Source: Ricinus communis (taxonomy: Eukaryota > Streptophyta > Magnoliopsida > Malpighiales > Euphorbiaceae). From it: 64,000 bases of DNA. Of the stretch, positions 25,114 to 37,930 are shown one piece after another (position 1 is the first letter of the stretch; every line of letters begins with the position of its first letter). Location of the stretch: contig NC_063263.1 in the NCBI RefSeq assembly GCF_019578655.1, forward strand, positions 1,612,001 to 1,676,000, read 5' to 3'. The notes under the pieces were generated by a model. It made no database searches and was not told where the DNA came from. It saw only the letters and a list, made by a program, of their open reading frames with translations. The position numbers and the translations under genes were made by a program.

Positions 25114-26795
25114 CTCATCCTTGAGTTTTTTTTCTTGGACACTCCCAGCTTTGCTCTAAGTTCTTCAAATTTGCCTCTTGATAAAGCTTTAGTTAGGATT
25201 TCTGCCACTTGATCATCTGACCTACAATGAACTAAGTGAATTTCTTCATTCTCAGCTTCTCTAAGAAAATGAAACTTGACTTTGATGTGTTTAGTTCTGC
25301 CATATTGCACAGGGTTGTTGGCAATGGCAATAGCTGACTTGTTGTCGATAAAAATCTGTGTTGGCTTGGATTGGACCATTTCAAGATCTGCCAAGACTTT
25401 TCTTAACCATATAGCTTGATTTGTTGCACCTGCAACTACAATATATTCAGCCTCTGCAGTAGACTAAGCTCCCACCTCTTATTTCTTTGAATTCCAAGTG
25501 GAACTTAGAGTCATCAGCACTACCACACCAGTCACTATCAGAATACCCCACAAGTTCATCAGATTCTTCTCTTAAATACCAAATTCCAAGATCATCAGTC
25601 CCTTTAATGTATCTTAGGATTTTTTTGCAGCACCAAGGTGTTTTTGACTAGGAGCTTACTGAACCTTGAAAGTAAACTTGTAGGAAACATAATATTAGGC
25701 CTGGTGGCCATTAAATACAACAAATTACCAATCAAACTTTTGTAATTCTTAGCTTCAACCTGTTCTGCCCCATCATTTTTTGAGAGCTTCTCATTATAAA
25801 CTAATGGAGCTGCAACTGATTTACAAACTTTCCATTTTAAATTTCTTTAACACATCAGCAGCATACTTTCCTTGAGAAAGAAAAATTCCTTCACTGCATT
25901 GATAGACTTCCATTCCTAAGAAATAACTCAACTCACCAAGATCAGACATATCGAAAACTTCCTTCATAATTGATTTGAATTGTTGCACCACTTAATAATT
26001 ACCACCAGTTACAAGCAAATCATCAACATAAATAGAAACAATGAGCAACTCATCTTCATCAAAGCTTTTCACATCGAGAGTGGCTTCTGTTTCACTCCTC
26101 TTGAAGCCATGACTGACCAAATGAGAGTCAATTTTTGTGTACCAAGCCCTTGGGGCTTGTTTTAAGCCATACAAGGCTTTCTTGAGCTTGTAAACCATAT
26201 CTTCCTTTCTCGGAATTTGAAACCCCTGAGGCTGATCTATATAAATTTCTTCTTGCAGTAAGCCATTTAGAAAAGCTGATTTCACATCAAGGTGATACAA
26301 TTTCCAACCATTTTTTGCTGCAAGAGCCACCAGGAGCCTAATTGTATCATGTCGGGCTACCGGTGCAAACTTGTCACTGTAATCTATGCCTGGAAGTTGT
26401 GCAAATCCTTTCATGACTAATCTGGCCTTCTACTTGAAGATTGACCCATCAAGATTGATTTTAGTCATATACACCCATTTCACACTAATAACATTCTTGT
26501 TAATAGGTTTATCTGTTAACTCCCGTGCATCATTTTTAGTTATCATGTCAATCTTTTCCTTCATATCATGATTCCACTCCTTAGACTTTGAAGCTTCTTC
26601 AAAATCTGTTGGCTCAGAGACAGCTAAGTTGCATTTCTCATAAACCTCAACTAGTGACTTGGTTTTGAGAGCTAGTATATCAGTAGTTGGATCGGCTTTA
26701 AATTCTTGCTCACTTTGAATTTTTTGGTCTACATTACCATTTTTTGAACATGAATTAATACTTTGAGGAACAACCATACTTGAATTCAACTCCAC
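25101..26795 (-). pseudogene. Copia B RT and RNase H
   Basis: RT blocks run from 26570 (V-K-W-V-Y) through [10 protein letters not shown] near 26270-26300 and [11 protein letters not shown] near 26150. The intact Y-V-D-D box lies near 26015-26030. From about 25980 to 25480 the frame is heavily broken. RNase H resumes with A-E-A-E-Y and F-I-D-N-K-S-A-I-A near 25440-25330 and ends at 25101 with a serine- and lysine-rich tail. Confidence 0.85.
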
Positions 26796-26813
26796 TTGTT
26801 CTTTTTCCCAATT

Positions 26814-27839
26814 CTAAAAAGTATCTTCATCAATTTGAACATCTCTGCTCACTCTTACGCAAATTATAAATTCTATATCCTTTTGCTTGAGCAGTATATT
26901 CCAAAAAATACCAATCTCAGCTTTATCATCAAGTTTGCTTCTCTTAATTGAAGGAACATGACTATAACAAACTGAACCGAACACCTTTAAGTGCTTTGTT
27001 GAAGGTTTTGAACCAATCCATGCCTCAATTAGTGTTATTCCCTTCACAGACCTTGTTGGCGGCCTATTGAGAAGGTACACAGTAGTGTAAACTGCTTCAG
27101 CCTAGAAATTCTTAGGAAGTTTCTTTTCAGATAACATACACCTAGCCATCTCCATAATGGTTTTATTTTTCCTCTTTGACATTCCATTTTGCTTAGGAGT
27201 ATAAGTGACAGTAAGCTAATGTTGGATGCCATAAGTATATGACCTTAAGATCTTGATTTCATACCCACATTGCCTTTCCACTAATACTTTTAATTTCTTA
27301 AAAACAGAAAAAACTTAAGCTTCACTTGAGAGGAAGTAAACCCAGCTCATTCTTGTGAAGTCATCTATGAACAAGATGAAAAATTTGTTTTGACTTAATG
27401 AGCAAACACTCATAGGTCCACAGACATCGGTGTGGATTAGATCAAGTTTGCCAACAGCTCTTTTGACTCTAACATTAGGAAAACTTTATCTATGCATTTT
27501 TCCAAGCTGACAAGCTTGACACACTCAATTAACATCAAAAATAGTTAGCATCTCCTTCACCATATCATTTTCTTGCATGAACTTTAAAGAATTGATATTA
27601 TAGTGACTGAATCTTTTATGCCAAAGCAATGTATCATCACTTCTAGCATTATATGCATATTGATTAACATAATTCAGATTAAGCATAAATCTATTTTGAA
27701 TCTTTTTCACCCTAGCTATTTCCACATCAGAAGGATCATAGATAATGCAATAATCTCCTTTAAACAAGACTGAATAGCCTCTATTTTGAATTTGAGCTAT
27801 ACTCAACAGATTTTGATCTAAGCTAGGTATGAACAACAC
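26814..27839 (-). pseudogene. Copia B integrase
   Basis: The Gag-pre-integrase region with L-W-H-K-R-F-S-H lies near 27610-27640. A degraded core follows, with F-I-D-D-F-T-R near 27360-27400. Then come a T-P-K-Q-N-G-M-S-K-R-K-N block near 27150-27200 and an L-L-N-R-P-P-T tail. Several stops break the core, and the frame also shifts between 27480 and 27080. Confidence 0.8.
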
Positions 27840-27884
27840 ATAAGTGATTAGCTTAATACCTTGTTTCGTCTGAATTTTTATTAA

Positions 27885-29028
27885 TCATTTGCCTTGAGCT
27901 TCCAAAATCATCCCATTTTCAAGCTTCACTTTAGTTTTGAAATTTTTGTCGAAGTTGCAAGAAAGGCTTTGATCTTTGGTCGTATGACTAGTGCACCCAC
28001 TGTCTATGTACCAAACATTAACTCCTGATGATTGGAGAGATTGAGACATCATAAATAAGTGACTTTCTTGTTGAGATTGATCCTTAATGAAGTTGGCTTG
28101 TTGTTTTTGTGCAGGTTGTTGCTGAGGAGCTTTGTTTTTCTTTTGTCTGCAAAACCTGTCAATATGACCAATTCTCTTACAAATATTACATTGAGCATTC
28201 TTCCAACAATTGCTCTCAGGATGATTTGTTTTATTACACACATTGCAAGGAGGAAACTTTCCCTTTTTTTTTAGCTTCTTTCCCATTCTCAGGTTGCTTG
28301 CCTTTATCTATGGAAGATTGATTTGTGTTCTTTGAAGTTGATGTTGTTTGCTTGCCCTTTTACTTTGCTTGAAAAGCATTTTCTATCAGGCCTTCACTTA
28401 TGATAGTGGATCTTTGCTCCTGAGCTTGAAGCTTGCTTATAAGCTCTGCAACAGTTAGCTTTTCTAGATCACATGTTTCTTCGATCATTGAAAGTTTAGC
28501 TTCAAACCTCTCAGAAAGACTGAGCATCATCTTCTCAACAACTCTTTGATCTTTAAAATCTCCCCCTAGCAATCTAATCTGATTTGCTAGATTCATGACT
28601 CTAGTAGAATAATCTTTAATAGTCTCACCATCAAGTATTTTCAATAGCTCAAACTCTCTTTTGAGAGTCAACAGCCTCACTCTCCTTACTTTACTACTAC
28701 CAACATACTCCTCCTTGAGATAATCCCAGGCTTGCTTTGCTGTTTTGAAGCTCACCAGTCTTGGAAAAATATCTTCCAAGACAGATGAATGAATAAAGGA
28801 CAAGGCTTTGAAGTTCTTCATGGAACTTTATGATTCTTGCTTGATCTGTGCCAAAGTTAGATTTTCAAATAAAGGAACCTTCTCAAAACCAACTTCAATG
28901 GAATCCCAAAGGTCATAAGCAAGGGAATAAGACTCCATTCTAACAGCCCAATAATCATAATTCTCTCTTGTGAAAATAGGAGATGGAGGCAGGTTCACCT
29001 TTGAAGCCTTACACTCACAATCACTCAA
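27885..29028 (-). pseudogene. Copia B gag and protease
   Basis: Gag starts at ATG 29028, with a Y-D-Y-W-A-V-R-M-E-S block. A TAA near 28830 and a stop near 28360 interrupt it. Two zinc knuckles, both with intact C-X2-C-X4-H-X4-C spacing, lie near 28130-28230 (C-N-V-C and C-N-I-C starts). The protease active site I-D-S-G-C-T-S-H lies near 27980-28005. A two-knuckle copia Gag is less usual than one knuckle. Confidence 0.86.
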
Positions 29029-29080
29029 GTGTTTAGAATGAATTTCACTCTCTCACTCACTCTTATAGTCCCTTTAAGAA

Positions 29081-29095
29081 TTAGCTCTGATACCA
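29081..29095 (-). other. Primer-binding site of copia B
   Basis: The minus strand reads TGGTATCAGAGCTAA, one base from the LTR end. The first 12 bases are the exact initiator tRNA-Met complement. Confidence 0.88.
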
Positions 29096-29096
29096 C

Positions 29097-29417
29097 TGTT
29101 GGATGGTAGAGCAGAGATGAAGTCGAGAATAGAAGTATAAGACAAAAACTTCCTTTCCTCACACATTGATTCATCTAGATATCAAGTTTAAATACAAGGA
29201 AGTGTACATAAAAAGAAAACTAAGGACAGCAGCAAGGTTAATCTACCTAACCTCAAAACAACAGCGTGGTGATGCCTTAAAATAAGGATCACCTTTGCTT
29301 TTTAACTAAACACTAACTAAAGCCATCATTTCAAAGACATATTGTTGCAGGAAACTAATAAGCAAAAAGATAAAAAGAAAAATTTTAAGTTTCCAAGAAA
29401 AAATGCAGCTGTCAACA
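29097..29417 (-). repeat. 5' LTR of copia B
   Basis: 321 bp. The plus-strand start is TGTTGGATGG and the end CAGCTGTCAACA. It aligns with 24789-25113 over its whole length. Confidence 0.94.
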
Positions 29418-30090
29418 ACAACAACACACACAGCACGCCTAACTCTATTCCAAAAAGCATGATAAGAGATTCCACCAAAACTATCAGGGCCAGGAACATT
29501 ATGAGCATCCATTTTCATCACTATCTGCTTAATTTTATTCATAGAGGGACAATAAAAAAGAGTTGCATTTTCTTCATCAGTAACAAATGCGGCACCATTT
29601 CTTGAACCATGGAGAACTAAGAGTTCACATTCCTATCAGCCTTAAAAAGACCAGTATAGAATTGCACTATGTGGTTCTCGGTGATATTACAATCATCTAT
29701 TACCAATACCGTCAATTTTAAAATGATCAATGTCTTGTAATGGCTTTCTTCTGCAATAATGGTGGTGAAAGAAGGTCGTGTTCCGATCCCCTTCATCAAG
29801 CCATTTACTTCTACTTTTTTCTTTGAGAAAGATTTCTGGTTGCTTCAGAAAAAGCTTCCACTTGGCTTGAGCCTCAAGCCTCTTTTGTGCAAATCATAGA
29901 AATTGCCAACAACTGCAATGAGGTTTTGAATAACTTGAAGAGCACGAAAGGCTTTGCTAATGTTTTCATCAAAAAAACCGAAGACGATATGATTCCACCT
30001 TCTTAAAACCATACCAAGGCATTTAAGTTTTGCAGTAATAATCTGCATTGGTATGAGATCGTTTCTTACTAACAAATAAAAATACATCAA
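29418..30090 (-). pseudogene. LINE-A 5' segment (region before RT)
   Basis: Minus-strand fragments correspond to the stretch just before and at the start of a LINE RT. One is a coiled K-L-K-C-L/W-N-H-I-V-F-G-F-F-D-E-N block (30040-29960). Another is the E-G-D-R-N/F-F-H-like block degraded near 29800-29760. The third is the A-P-G-P-D-G-F-type block, here V-P-G-P-D-S-F-G-G, near 29485-29505. Frameshifts separate the fragments. It stops at 29418, exactly at the copia-B target duplication. Confidence 0.72.
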
Positions 30091-32530
30091 GAAAAATACA
30101 CATATACTAATTTATATAAAACACACACATTTAGTTGAGGTTGAAAATATGCTAAATCCTAAATATAATTTTGGCCTTTCCCACCAATTGTCCTTTGTCC
30201 TTCTCTTATTTTAAGATTCTTATATCTCTTCATTTTATTTTCCTTTTCTTCCATTTCTCAATTTAGACGGTCGTTTATTAATTGTTTTCTCAAATTTAAG
30301 CAAATGAGACATAGAGACATACTTTTACTTTTCTCTTCTCTTTTTATTTAGCCAAAGAAAATAAATTTATTTTTATTTATTTTTAATTTTTCTTACATTA
30401 GCAACCTTCCTCTCTCAAATCTATAAATCCACCTCTGTTCTACTCCAAAAATACTTACTGAAGTATTGTAAACTTATCTTTTATTTTAATTTACTTGATG
30501 ATTTTCTTGAATATTTAAATAATCACCGAGAAAAACATAGATAAAATGAAATGGATGGACTCATAGCAAGTTAATTATTAATATATTATGTGAAATCATT
30601 TTAATGTACCATAAATACATAATATCTTATAGATCTATAATAATTGATATATTTTAATTTTAATAATTTATTAATATAGTTAGATGCTACATTAGTTAAT
30701 TAAATATACTATTTCATTGTCGACTAATAAAATATAATATTTGTATTTGTTAAAATATTTTATTTATTTATAAAACTTAATTAATAATATTTTATAATTA
30801 TGAGATTGACTTATAAAATTTTTATTTATATAAATAATTGAAAGTTATATACGGTTCATCAATAATATAACTTAATAGAAAGATATATAAAACTAATAAA
30901 TAAATTAAAATACTTGACTGTCTATAATCAAAAAATAAACTCTATATTAATAGAGTACAACAATGGTACTTCCGCAAAATTCTATTATATATATATATAT
31001 ATATATAAACATAAACAAATAAAAGAAATCATATATCATAATTATAATAGAAAGTCTAATAAGATAATAATTTTTGAGAAAAAGATGACATATTATCAAC
31101 AAAATAAAAATTGAGAAGGTAGTATCTAAGCATTACTATATTCTACTTGAGCATACACATTATTATTTTATATAAACAATGGTAGATTAATTTAAATTTG
31201 AGACTTTTACATATTTTAATAGTCAGAGATTAAAAGAAAGAATTTCATCTCTTTTGCTAACAAGTACTTGATTAAAAGAAAAAAAAAAAAAGAGAGAACA
31301 AAATCAAAAACTATTTACATAAAGATTACAATAGATCATTATGATCTGAAAGTTGCATTTGAAGCTTTAGGAGAGATGAAAAACTAAATGAAGTATTGAA
31401 CATGACTATGAAATCAAAATCAAGACAGAAGAAAAGGGAATAAGGAAACGTGAGAGAGAGACAGAAAATTCTTCAAGAGAAAAAGATAATTCGGAATTAT
31501 TTAATTCCTCGTAACAGAAGTACCAGAATTTAGGTGAAATAATTTTTGTACTTTTTTTTCATCAATTTCTTATATCTGAGTTTTGAATTGAGAAGAAAAA
31601 GAAAAACTCCGATTCTGCTGAGATTATCTGATGAGACTATCTTTTTTTTTTTTTTTTTTTTTGTCTTAATATAAATTAGCTTGTACTTTTGCGTGTGTTA
31701 AGAGATGCTGCCACGACCTCATCCCATTGTTTATTTTTGCTTGATTTAAATGTCTTTGAGCCAAAGGCAAAGGTGGATGTCCGACTGGCTTCCATGCCTT
31801 AGCTTTGGTCATTTTAATAGAATTTCATATTCGAGTGAGAAGAAAGGTGTGCATGTATTTTTATTTTTATTTTTTGTGTTTTTCTGTAGTTACCGCGACA
31901 CGTGTGTCAGTACATGAGTGGTTAAGAAACTATAGTAATCAGCTAATTGTGAGCTACATACAATAACTCTAAGAAAATATCTTCCACACTCACAGTCGTA
32001 ACTAGCATATATTAATACTAATGATATCTCTTAAAAATAAAAATAAGAGAGAAAGAAAGGGTTCCCTGAGTGTGAGTCCAGTCAGGTAGAAGGGGATCAA
32101 ATGGGGCATTTACATTTCCAAAGTCTCCTTTTCTTTTCTTTCCTTTTAGTACGAATGGATGGATGCCAGCTGGATAACTTGCAGGCTGCCTGCTCAACAC
32201 TGAACAACTTGAGGAACACTCCGTTGTCCGGTATTTCTGCCTAATTTAGGACGATGTCAAAAAGGATGAATTGATTATTATATTAATATTATATTGTGTC
32301 AAAGAGCTACGAACTCGTCTCTGTAATCTTTAATTCGCTACATAATTGCAATGTGGTTGGATAATGATAGTAATAATCTTTCAACAGCAATCATCCGTCC
32401 CATTATTTGCTACTGATTTTTGGATGATAATATACTCATCCCTGCTTTGCTTCTTGCACAGTCTACACAAGGCCACGAGTTTAATAGTTTCATAATAACA
32501 AAAATAATACATTGAGATTTTGGAATGGAC
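30091..32530. other. AT-rich spacer with simple repeats
   Basis: No gene is recognised. It holds a (TA)n microsatellite at 30986-31007 and a run of about 21 T at 31642-31662. The few short open frames have biased, low-complexity composition and are not supported. Confidence 0.6.
30986..31007. repeat. (TA)n microsatellite
   Basis: About eleven TA dinucleotides in a row in an AT-rich spacer. Confidence 0.95.
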
Positions 32531-33526
32531 TTTTTTTTGAACCATTAGAAGATTGCATTAACAATCACCCTTTAGTAGGACAAAAAGGTTACAAGGCAGG
32601 ATAGTAACCTAACAACTAGGAAGATCACCTTTCAAAGTTGTTCGTACTATCCAATCAGCTACCTTGTTACAAAACCCGGGAGCATAATGAGATTTACATG
32701 AATCAAAAGCTTGAACTTTGTCCAAAATCGATTAGACAATGAGCAAAATCTCCCAAGGCAAGAATCTCTAGAGTTTATAAGACACAGATTGTCAGATTCA
32801 AAAATACATTTGCTGACTTTCATGGTAGAAGGTAGGTTAATTGCATTAAGGAGCCCCTTTGCCTCAACAACAAGCGGGGGAAGAGGCTTGAACAATACGG
32901 GAATTCCCATCTAGCAGGACGCCTTTGTAGTCTCTGCAAATAGCAGCCACTCCAGCAATGCCTCTATTGCTATCAAAAGCTGCATCAATGTTGAACTTAA
33001 AAAAACCTCTCCCCGAGGCTAACTATTTCAAAGGCTGTTGGGATTATATCCCCACTTTCTCGCCCTAAGGGCAAGCTTGAGAGATCTCTGCTGCTTCTTT
33101 CCTAGTAGTTAAAATAGTATGCAGAGGGTTAGAATTAATACTATTGTACACAAAATCATTCCTGGCCTTTCAAATGTGCCAACAGATAACCCCTATATGT
33201 ACCAACATGCCTTGGTTACCAGCTTCTTGATCAAGTTCAGTTACCTGTTTCCACCAGTCAAAGAAAGAGAACTGTTTATCAAGGTGTGGTACAAAACTAA
33301 GGTTGGATGACAACTAGGAGGCCCTAGCATGATCACAAAAAGACATCAAATATTCAACAGTTTCATCATTCCTATTGCAGATAGAGCATAGGGGCGAACC
33401 AACAATTTTCCTTTTGTATAACTGGACCCTAGTAGGTAAACCTCTCCTAGAGGCTCTCCAAAGAATTTTTTTTTTTCTTTGGTACTAGCTTTGAGTTCCA
33501 AATACTCTTCCAATATAGGTTCATGA
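32531..33526 (-). pseudogene. LINE-B 3' segment (zf-RVT and RNase H)
   Basis: Beyond the solo LTR the minus strand resumes with K-F-F-G-E-P-L/ Y-T-K-G-K-L-L-V-R-P-type zinc-region remnants near 33400-33480. An RNase H-like part follows at 32910-32660, with F-E-S-D-N-L-C-L-I-N. It ends with a short poly(A). Confidence 0.7.
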
Positions 33527-36379
33527 TGTAATACCCGTAATGTTTTTCTTTAATAAAGATAATATTAATAATTATTAATAAATGAGTTTTTATTTAAATT
33601 AATTTTATTTTTTTTATTTAGTTTAAATTGGAATGAATTAAGTGAAATTTTAATGTTAGACAATTAAAGGAATTATTTTTCTATACCCAATTAGTTGATA
33701 TTTAAGAAATTAATTAAGTAAATCTTTTGAGAAATAAATTATATTTTTGGTTATTCAAAATTTTCCCCAAATACATATTTATATAAATAAAATATATATT
33801 AGAGAATTATGGAAGAATTTGTAAATGATGTTTTTATAAAAAGAAATTTCTTGGGGAAATTGATATTTTAATTAGCTAGTGGTATTAAATTTTAAGTTGA
33901 AAAATAGTTAGCAAATTGATTAGTTAATTTAATTGTGTGTTAGGACTAAATTGGAAATTTATTTTGGGATGAGGATTAAAAGTATAATTTTATTATTATG
34001 AGGATTTAATGAAAATTTGTATGTTTGGTATTTTTGTAAATAAATGTGTCGGCAAGGGTATATTTGTAATTGTATATTTTCAATAATTCTAATTTGGCCC
34101 AAATTAAATAGTTAGGGGCTTAATTGAAAGGCTAAAGAAAGGTTTGGAGGTTAATTGGAAATTTTGTAAGACGAAATTGTTGTAATTAAAAAAGTTGAGG
34201 GACCAAAACGTAAGAAAGGAAAATTTCAAGGACCTAATGTCGGTATTGGAAGGAAAGAAAGAAGAAAAGAAAGAAGGAAGAAAAAGGAAGGGAAGAAAGG
34301 GAGGAGAGAGAGGGGCGTCAACGTCCATGGTGGACGAGGCCCAGCCGAGGGCGGCGTCAACGTCAGAAGGAGCGCACGTCAACGGCGAGCACGATGGTGG
34401 CGGTAGAGGCGGTGGCGGCAGTAGGCGCGCAAAGAAAGGGCAGCTTCCGCACCATTAGACTTATCTATTTCCTGGCGATCGGCTCCCTCTTGGCGAAGGC
34501 TCTCTTTTAGGGTGACCGGAAATGGAAGTTCGGGGTGGAGAGAGAAAATAAGGGCAGCCGGCGTTTTTGGGTTTTTCTAGCGAGCTATGGACGATCGGAG
34601 GACGTATCCCGACTCTACTTAGCTCAAGCTTTGCAATGGCACCGGTTTTGTAGCGATCGGGCTTTGTTTACAAATCGACGGCCGAGATCGTCTGCAAATC
34701 TTTCCGGATGATCCAGGGTCGGATCGGGAAATCAGAAGTGGGGATCGTCATCAACGCGTCGTTTCAAGTCCGATGGTGTGTTCGGATCGTCGATCGGACT
34801 CCGGCTACTGGAGACGAGTCGACTGAGCGATTAAGCGTCTCGGTAATTTTCTCTGGCCCGTTGATTTAAGAATTATTTGATTTAATTTATGCTTATTGAT
34901 TTTTTCTGAGTATTAGATGATATTTATGAGTCAAAAATAATAGTTTGTCGGACTTCCTGCCATAGTCGTGATTTCTGTGCTGTGTGGCGGAGTCTGGAAA
35001 ATAGTGAAGTCTTGGGGACCTGACTCCCATTGTATTAAATTGTTGAATATTTTAAGTATTTTTCTGGCAGGTCTTGGACCCATTTTACGGGGGGTAAACG
35101 TCCATGTTTTAGGGGGGTTCTGCCGAATTTTCGGTAGAATTTACCGGAGTCAAGATTCTTAGACAGTCAGTCCTAGGAATCTACACATAGGATTAATGGT
35201 CAATTATTTTAATGTTTTGATAGATTATTTTCCGTGATTGGATAATCCGTATGTTCGGCTCGCTCCAACCGAGGCACTAGAGTAGAGCTAGGAGGTCGCC
35301 AAAGCTGTGAGTTAAAGTCATATATCGATTATGCACGTGTCGTGCATACATTTTTTATTTACAATTATTCATTTAATTATTATTCATTTGTATCATGCTT
35401 TTGATTACTATTCATTTATATATCATTTCCTTTATCATTGATTTTATTATTGCATGATGACACGGGATGGGACGACAGTAGAACATATTAGTTTGATGAG
35501 CGTTCCGATATAAATCCGAGAGTGATGGAAAAAGGGTAAATAGGTAAATTTAAAAGGAAAATATTAGGACTTGCCTTGGTCGAGCATCGCTCTCTGGGCT
35601 TAGTAGAGTGTGTTTGCCGGAGGTAAGGTCCCTGATCGAGCTTGCTCTCTGGGCGCCAGACCTGTTGGATTAAGAGAGCCGAAAGGCTAGGACAAGTGAC
35701 CAAACTGGAGGTAAGGTCCCTGATCGAGCTTCGCTCTCTGGACGCTAGTTCTGTTGGAATGAGAGAGTCGGGATATTAGAGTTGAGGTTAGTTGAGATGT
35801 CAGTGTTGAGATTGATTGAGTGTTAGTATTGAGATTAGGGTTCTACTGAAGTACTCCGTCTCGTTATGTGTGAAAATTATTCTATTAAAGCATGGCATGA
35901 CACATATGTTTTTACATGACTTAATGCTTATTTTAAATTAAATAAATGTATGATCGAATTATATGTAAATGTTTTTAGATATATGATTTTAACTCACTCT
36001 CGAGACTGACAGTCTCAATTTTACTGTTTTTCAAATCCATGACTATTAGTCTTCTCGCAACTCTTATCTAGTAACTTGACTCCTTCATCATCAAGTGATG
36101 TATTTGATTTGGTATATAAATTTGTAAATTCTTAGATTCTCCGCAGTAGAAATAGTAGATATATCAGTTGAAATTTTCTGTAGTTTCAGGTCTCGCATAA
36201 TTCTTCTGGAAGACCGAATTAATTATGTAAAAATATAGTTGTTAAGATAATTGTGGCATCAGTAATATAAGATGAGATTTACTTGAGTTAGTGAGTGTCA
36301 GGCTTACTACGGGATTCGGTGGCCTTACGCCTATCCATTCCCTAGTGCCGGTCACAGGCCCAAAGATGGGGTCGTGACA
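33527..36379 (+). repeat. Solo LTR 1 of a long-LTR gypsy element
   Basis: It starts TGTAATACCCG and ends GTCGTGACA, 2853 bp. It is homologous over its length to 55994-58974. Long LTRs with TGTAATACC...GTGACA ends are typical of Del/Tekay-type chromoviruses; that family call is inference. No internal coding region or partner LTR is adjacent, and the same LINE resumes on both sides, so it is a solo LTR. Flanks are CATGA on the left and CATGT on the right (four of five bases match). It contains repeated blocks at about 35578, 35634 and 35721 reading GATCGAGC then CTCTCTGGGC. Confidence 0.85.
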
Positions 36380-36880
36380 CATGTGATCTAGGCATCGCGA
36401 CCCTGCATTAGTATTGACTATTGTCAAATTGGTTGCAACTTATACCTGGCTCTAACAGTTAAGGATCCTTTCCTCTCATGGCACCAAATTAGTCTATCCG
36501 CTCTGTTAATGGGGCCTATATGGATTTTAAAAATTGCTTCCATTTCACCTTTAGAAAATAAAGAGTGAAGCAAAAAAATGTTCCAATCTCCATTCTGATA
36601 AAAAAGATTAGAGATGGATGTCAAACCACATCGTGCTGGTTTTGCAAAATGCACTCTGAATCCGTCCAACTCAAGGACCCAAAGGTCCAGACTAAATATC
36701 AACACTATTCCTGTTCTCGATGATATATCTAGCCCCTGCCGTGATAACATTCTTAACACCATACAAACTAGCCCAACCCATGAAGGCCTACGCCTTTTCT
36801 TGGCTTTAAAAAAATGATGTGTTTAGAAAATAAATGGCTTTGATCGACCTAGCATGAAAGAAGGATGTATTTATGTCCCC
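36380..36880 (-). pseudogene. LINE-B pre-RT to post-RT junction
   Basis: A pre-RT block W-M-E-L-G-D-I-N-T-S-F-F-H-A near 36850-36890 is followed within about 60 bases by R-P-S-W-V-G-type and G-A-R-Y-I-I-E-N-R blocks. Those normally lie well past the Y-A-D-D box. The RT core is therefore deleted. The segment ends at the solo LTR. Confidence 0.72.
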
Positions 36881-37199
36881 TAGCTCCATCCAACTAATCC
36901 TAGATTTTTGAAACTAATGCATTTCCTCCATTTGCCATAGGTCAACTAACTTGTTATTGAGATAGGCAAGGGCATTCCTTGCATCATCTCAGGGAGGAAA
37001 GGAATAAAGTTCATCAATCCTGGCTTTGAGCATTAGGTCCTCCTTTATTCCAAGCAGTCAGGGCTTTCCTACAACTGTCCAACCTCCTACAAAGCTGGTA
37101 CATATTAGAACCCCTAACCTACACTTGCCAAGAATTACTAATTATAATGGAAAAATCTTGTTGAGCTAACCATTTAGCCTCAAACCTAAAGCACCGTTT

Positions 37200-37930
37200 G
37201 GCCCTCCTAAAGGGAGGTTGGAAGACTAGAACCAACGGCCTATGGTCAAATCTGATAAATTCCCCATGAATCACCTAGGCATATTGAAAAAGAAATCTCC
37301 ATTCAGCATTGCAAAAGCCATATCCAATCATTAAGCTATGTAATGTCTCCTTGATTGCTTATTTAACCTAGTGAAAGGGTGACCTTTGTAGCCTAGATCA
37401 ATTAATTCACAATGGTTGACCCAGTTTGCAGAAAGGCTTTCCTGGCTTAGGTCTACACCTCGCTCCCCACTTTTTTATGTTCAAATAATACACAGTTAAA
37501 GTCTTCCATACAAGACCAAGCAATACTACTACTCAGGCATAAGCACGCAAGATTATCAAAAACATCAGCTCTCAAGTTTCTATAAATGCTACCATAAACA
37601 AATTTATGTATGAAATAAATATGTTGTTCATCCGTATAGCCAACATGAATAAAATGAGATGAGCTTGCTAACCTAAATCGAAACTTCAGCTTTCCACCAT
37701 AAAGCAAGACCTAATTTGACTCCTCGGTTCACATAGACAGCCTCATCAAACTTGAATATGCACCTTAAATTCTCTAGAAAACTCTAATGATTCTTCGTTT
37801 CCATCAAAAACACTACGTTGGATTTCCAACAAAACACTAGTTCTCTTAAAGAATGAACTGTCAGGTGAGACCCCAAACCCTGATAGTTCCAGCTTATCCA
37901 ACTCATGGCTGACAGGTGGCTTTAGGCGAG
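37200..37930 (-). pseudogene. LINE-B endonuclease domain fragment
   Basis: The frame has W-N-Y-Q-G-L-G-S near 37885-37900 and F-L-M-E-T-K-N near 37795-37815. These are the Asn and Glu motifs at the start of the AP-endonuclease-like domain of plant L1 elements. Downstream it degrades, with many stops by 37500. Confidence 0.72.

Larger units (their letters stand above)
24789..29417 (-). mobile_element. Complete copia element B with both LTRs
   Basis: 4629 bp. The 5' LTR is 29417-29097, the primer site 29095-29081, gag-pol 29028-25101, and the 3' LTR 25113-24789. The 5-bp duplication ACAAC (24784-24788 and 29418-29422) flanks it, inside LINE-A. By eye the LTRs differ at about twenty positions plus small gaps, more than in copia A, so B looks like the older of the two insertions. 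Confidence 0.95.
17100..30090 (-). mobile_element. LINE-A, split by two copia insertions
   Basis: Three minus-strand pieces read on from each other as one LINE: 30090-29418 (before RT), 24788-23759 (RT core) and 18676-about 17100 (RT end, zf-RVT, RNase H). They are separated by copia-B (24789-29417) and copia-A (18677-23758). The reading frame context matches across both gaps. Each copia is flanked by a 5-bp duplication, so both inserted into an existing LINE. The 5' end, including any ORF1 and endonuclease, is absent, which is common 5' truncation. Confidence 0.85.

Noticed and set aside
31642..31662. Poly-T run as a retroposon tail
   Set aside because: No LINE or SINE body or target duplication could be found next to it.
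34195..34458. Plus-strand Lys/Arg/Gly-rich frame in solo LTR 1
   Set aside because: It arises from purine-rich LTR sequence, is not kept open in solo LTR 2, and has no domain.
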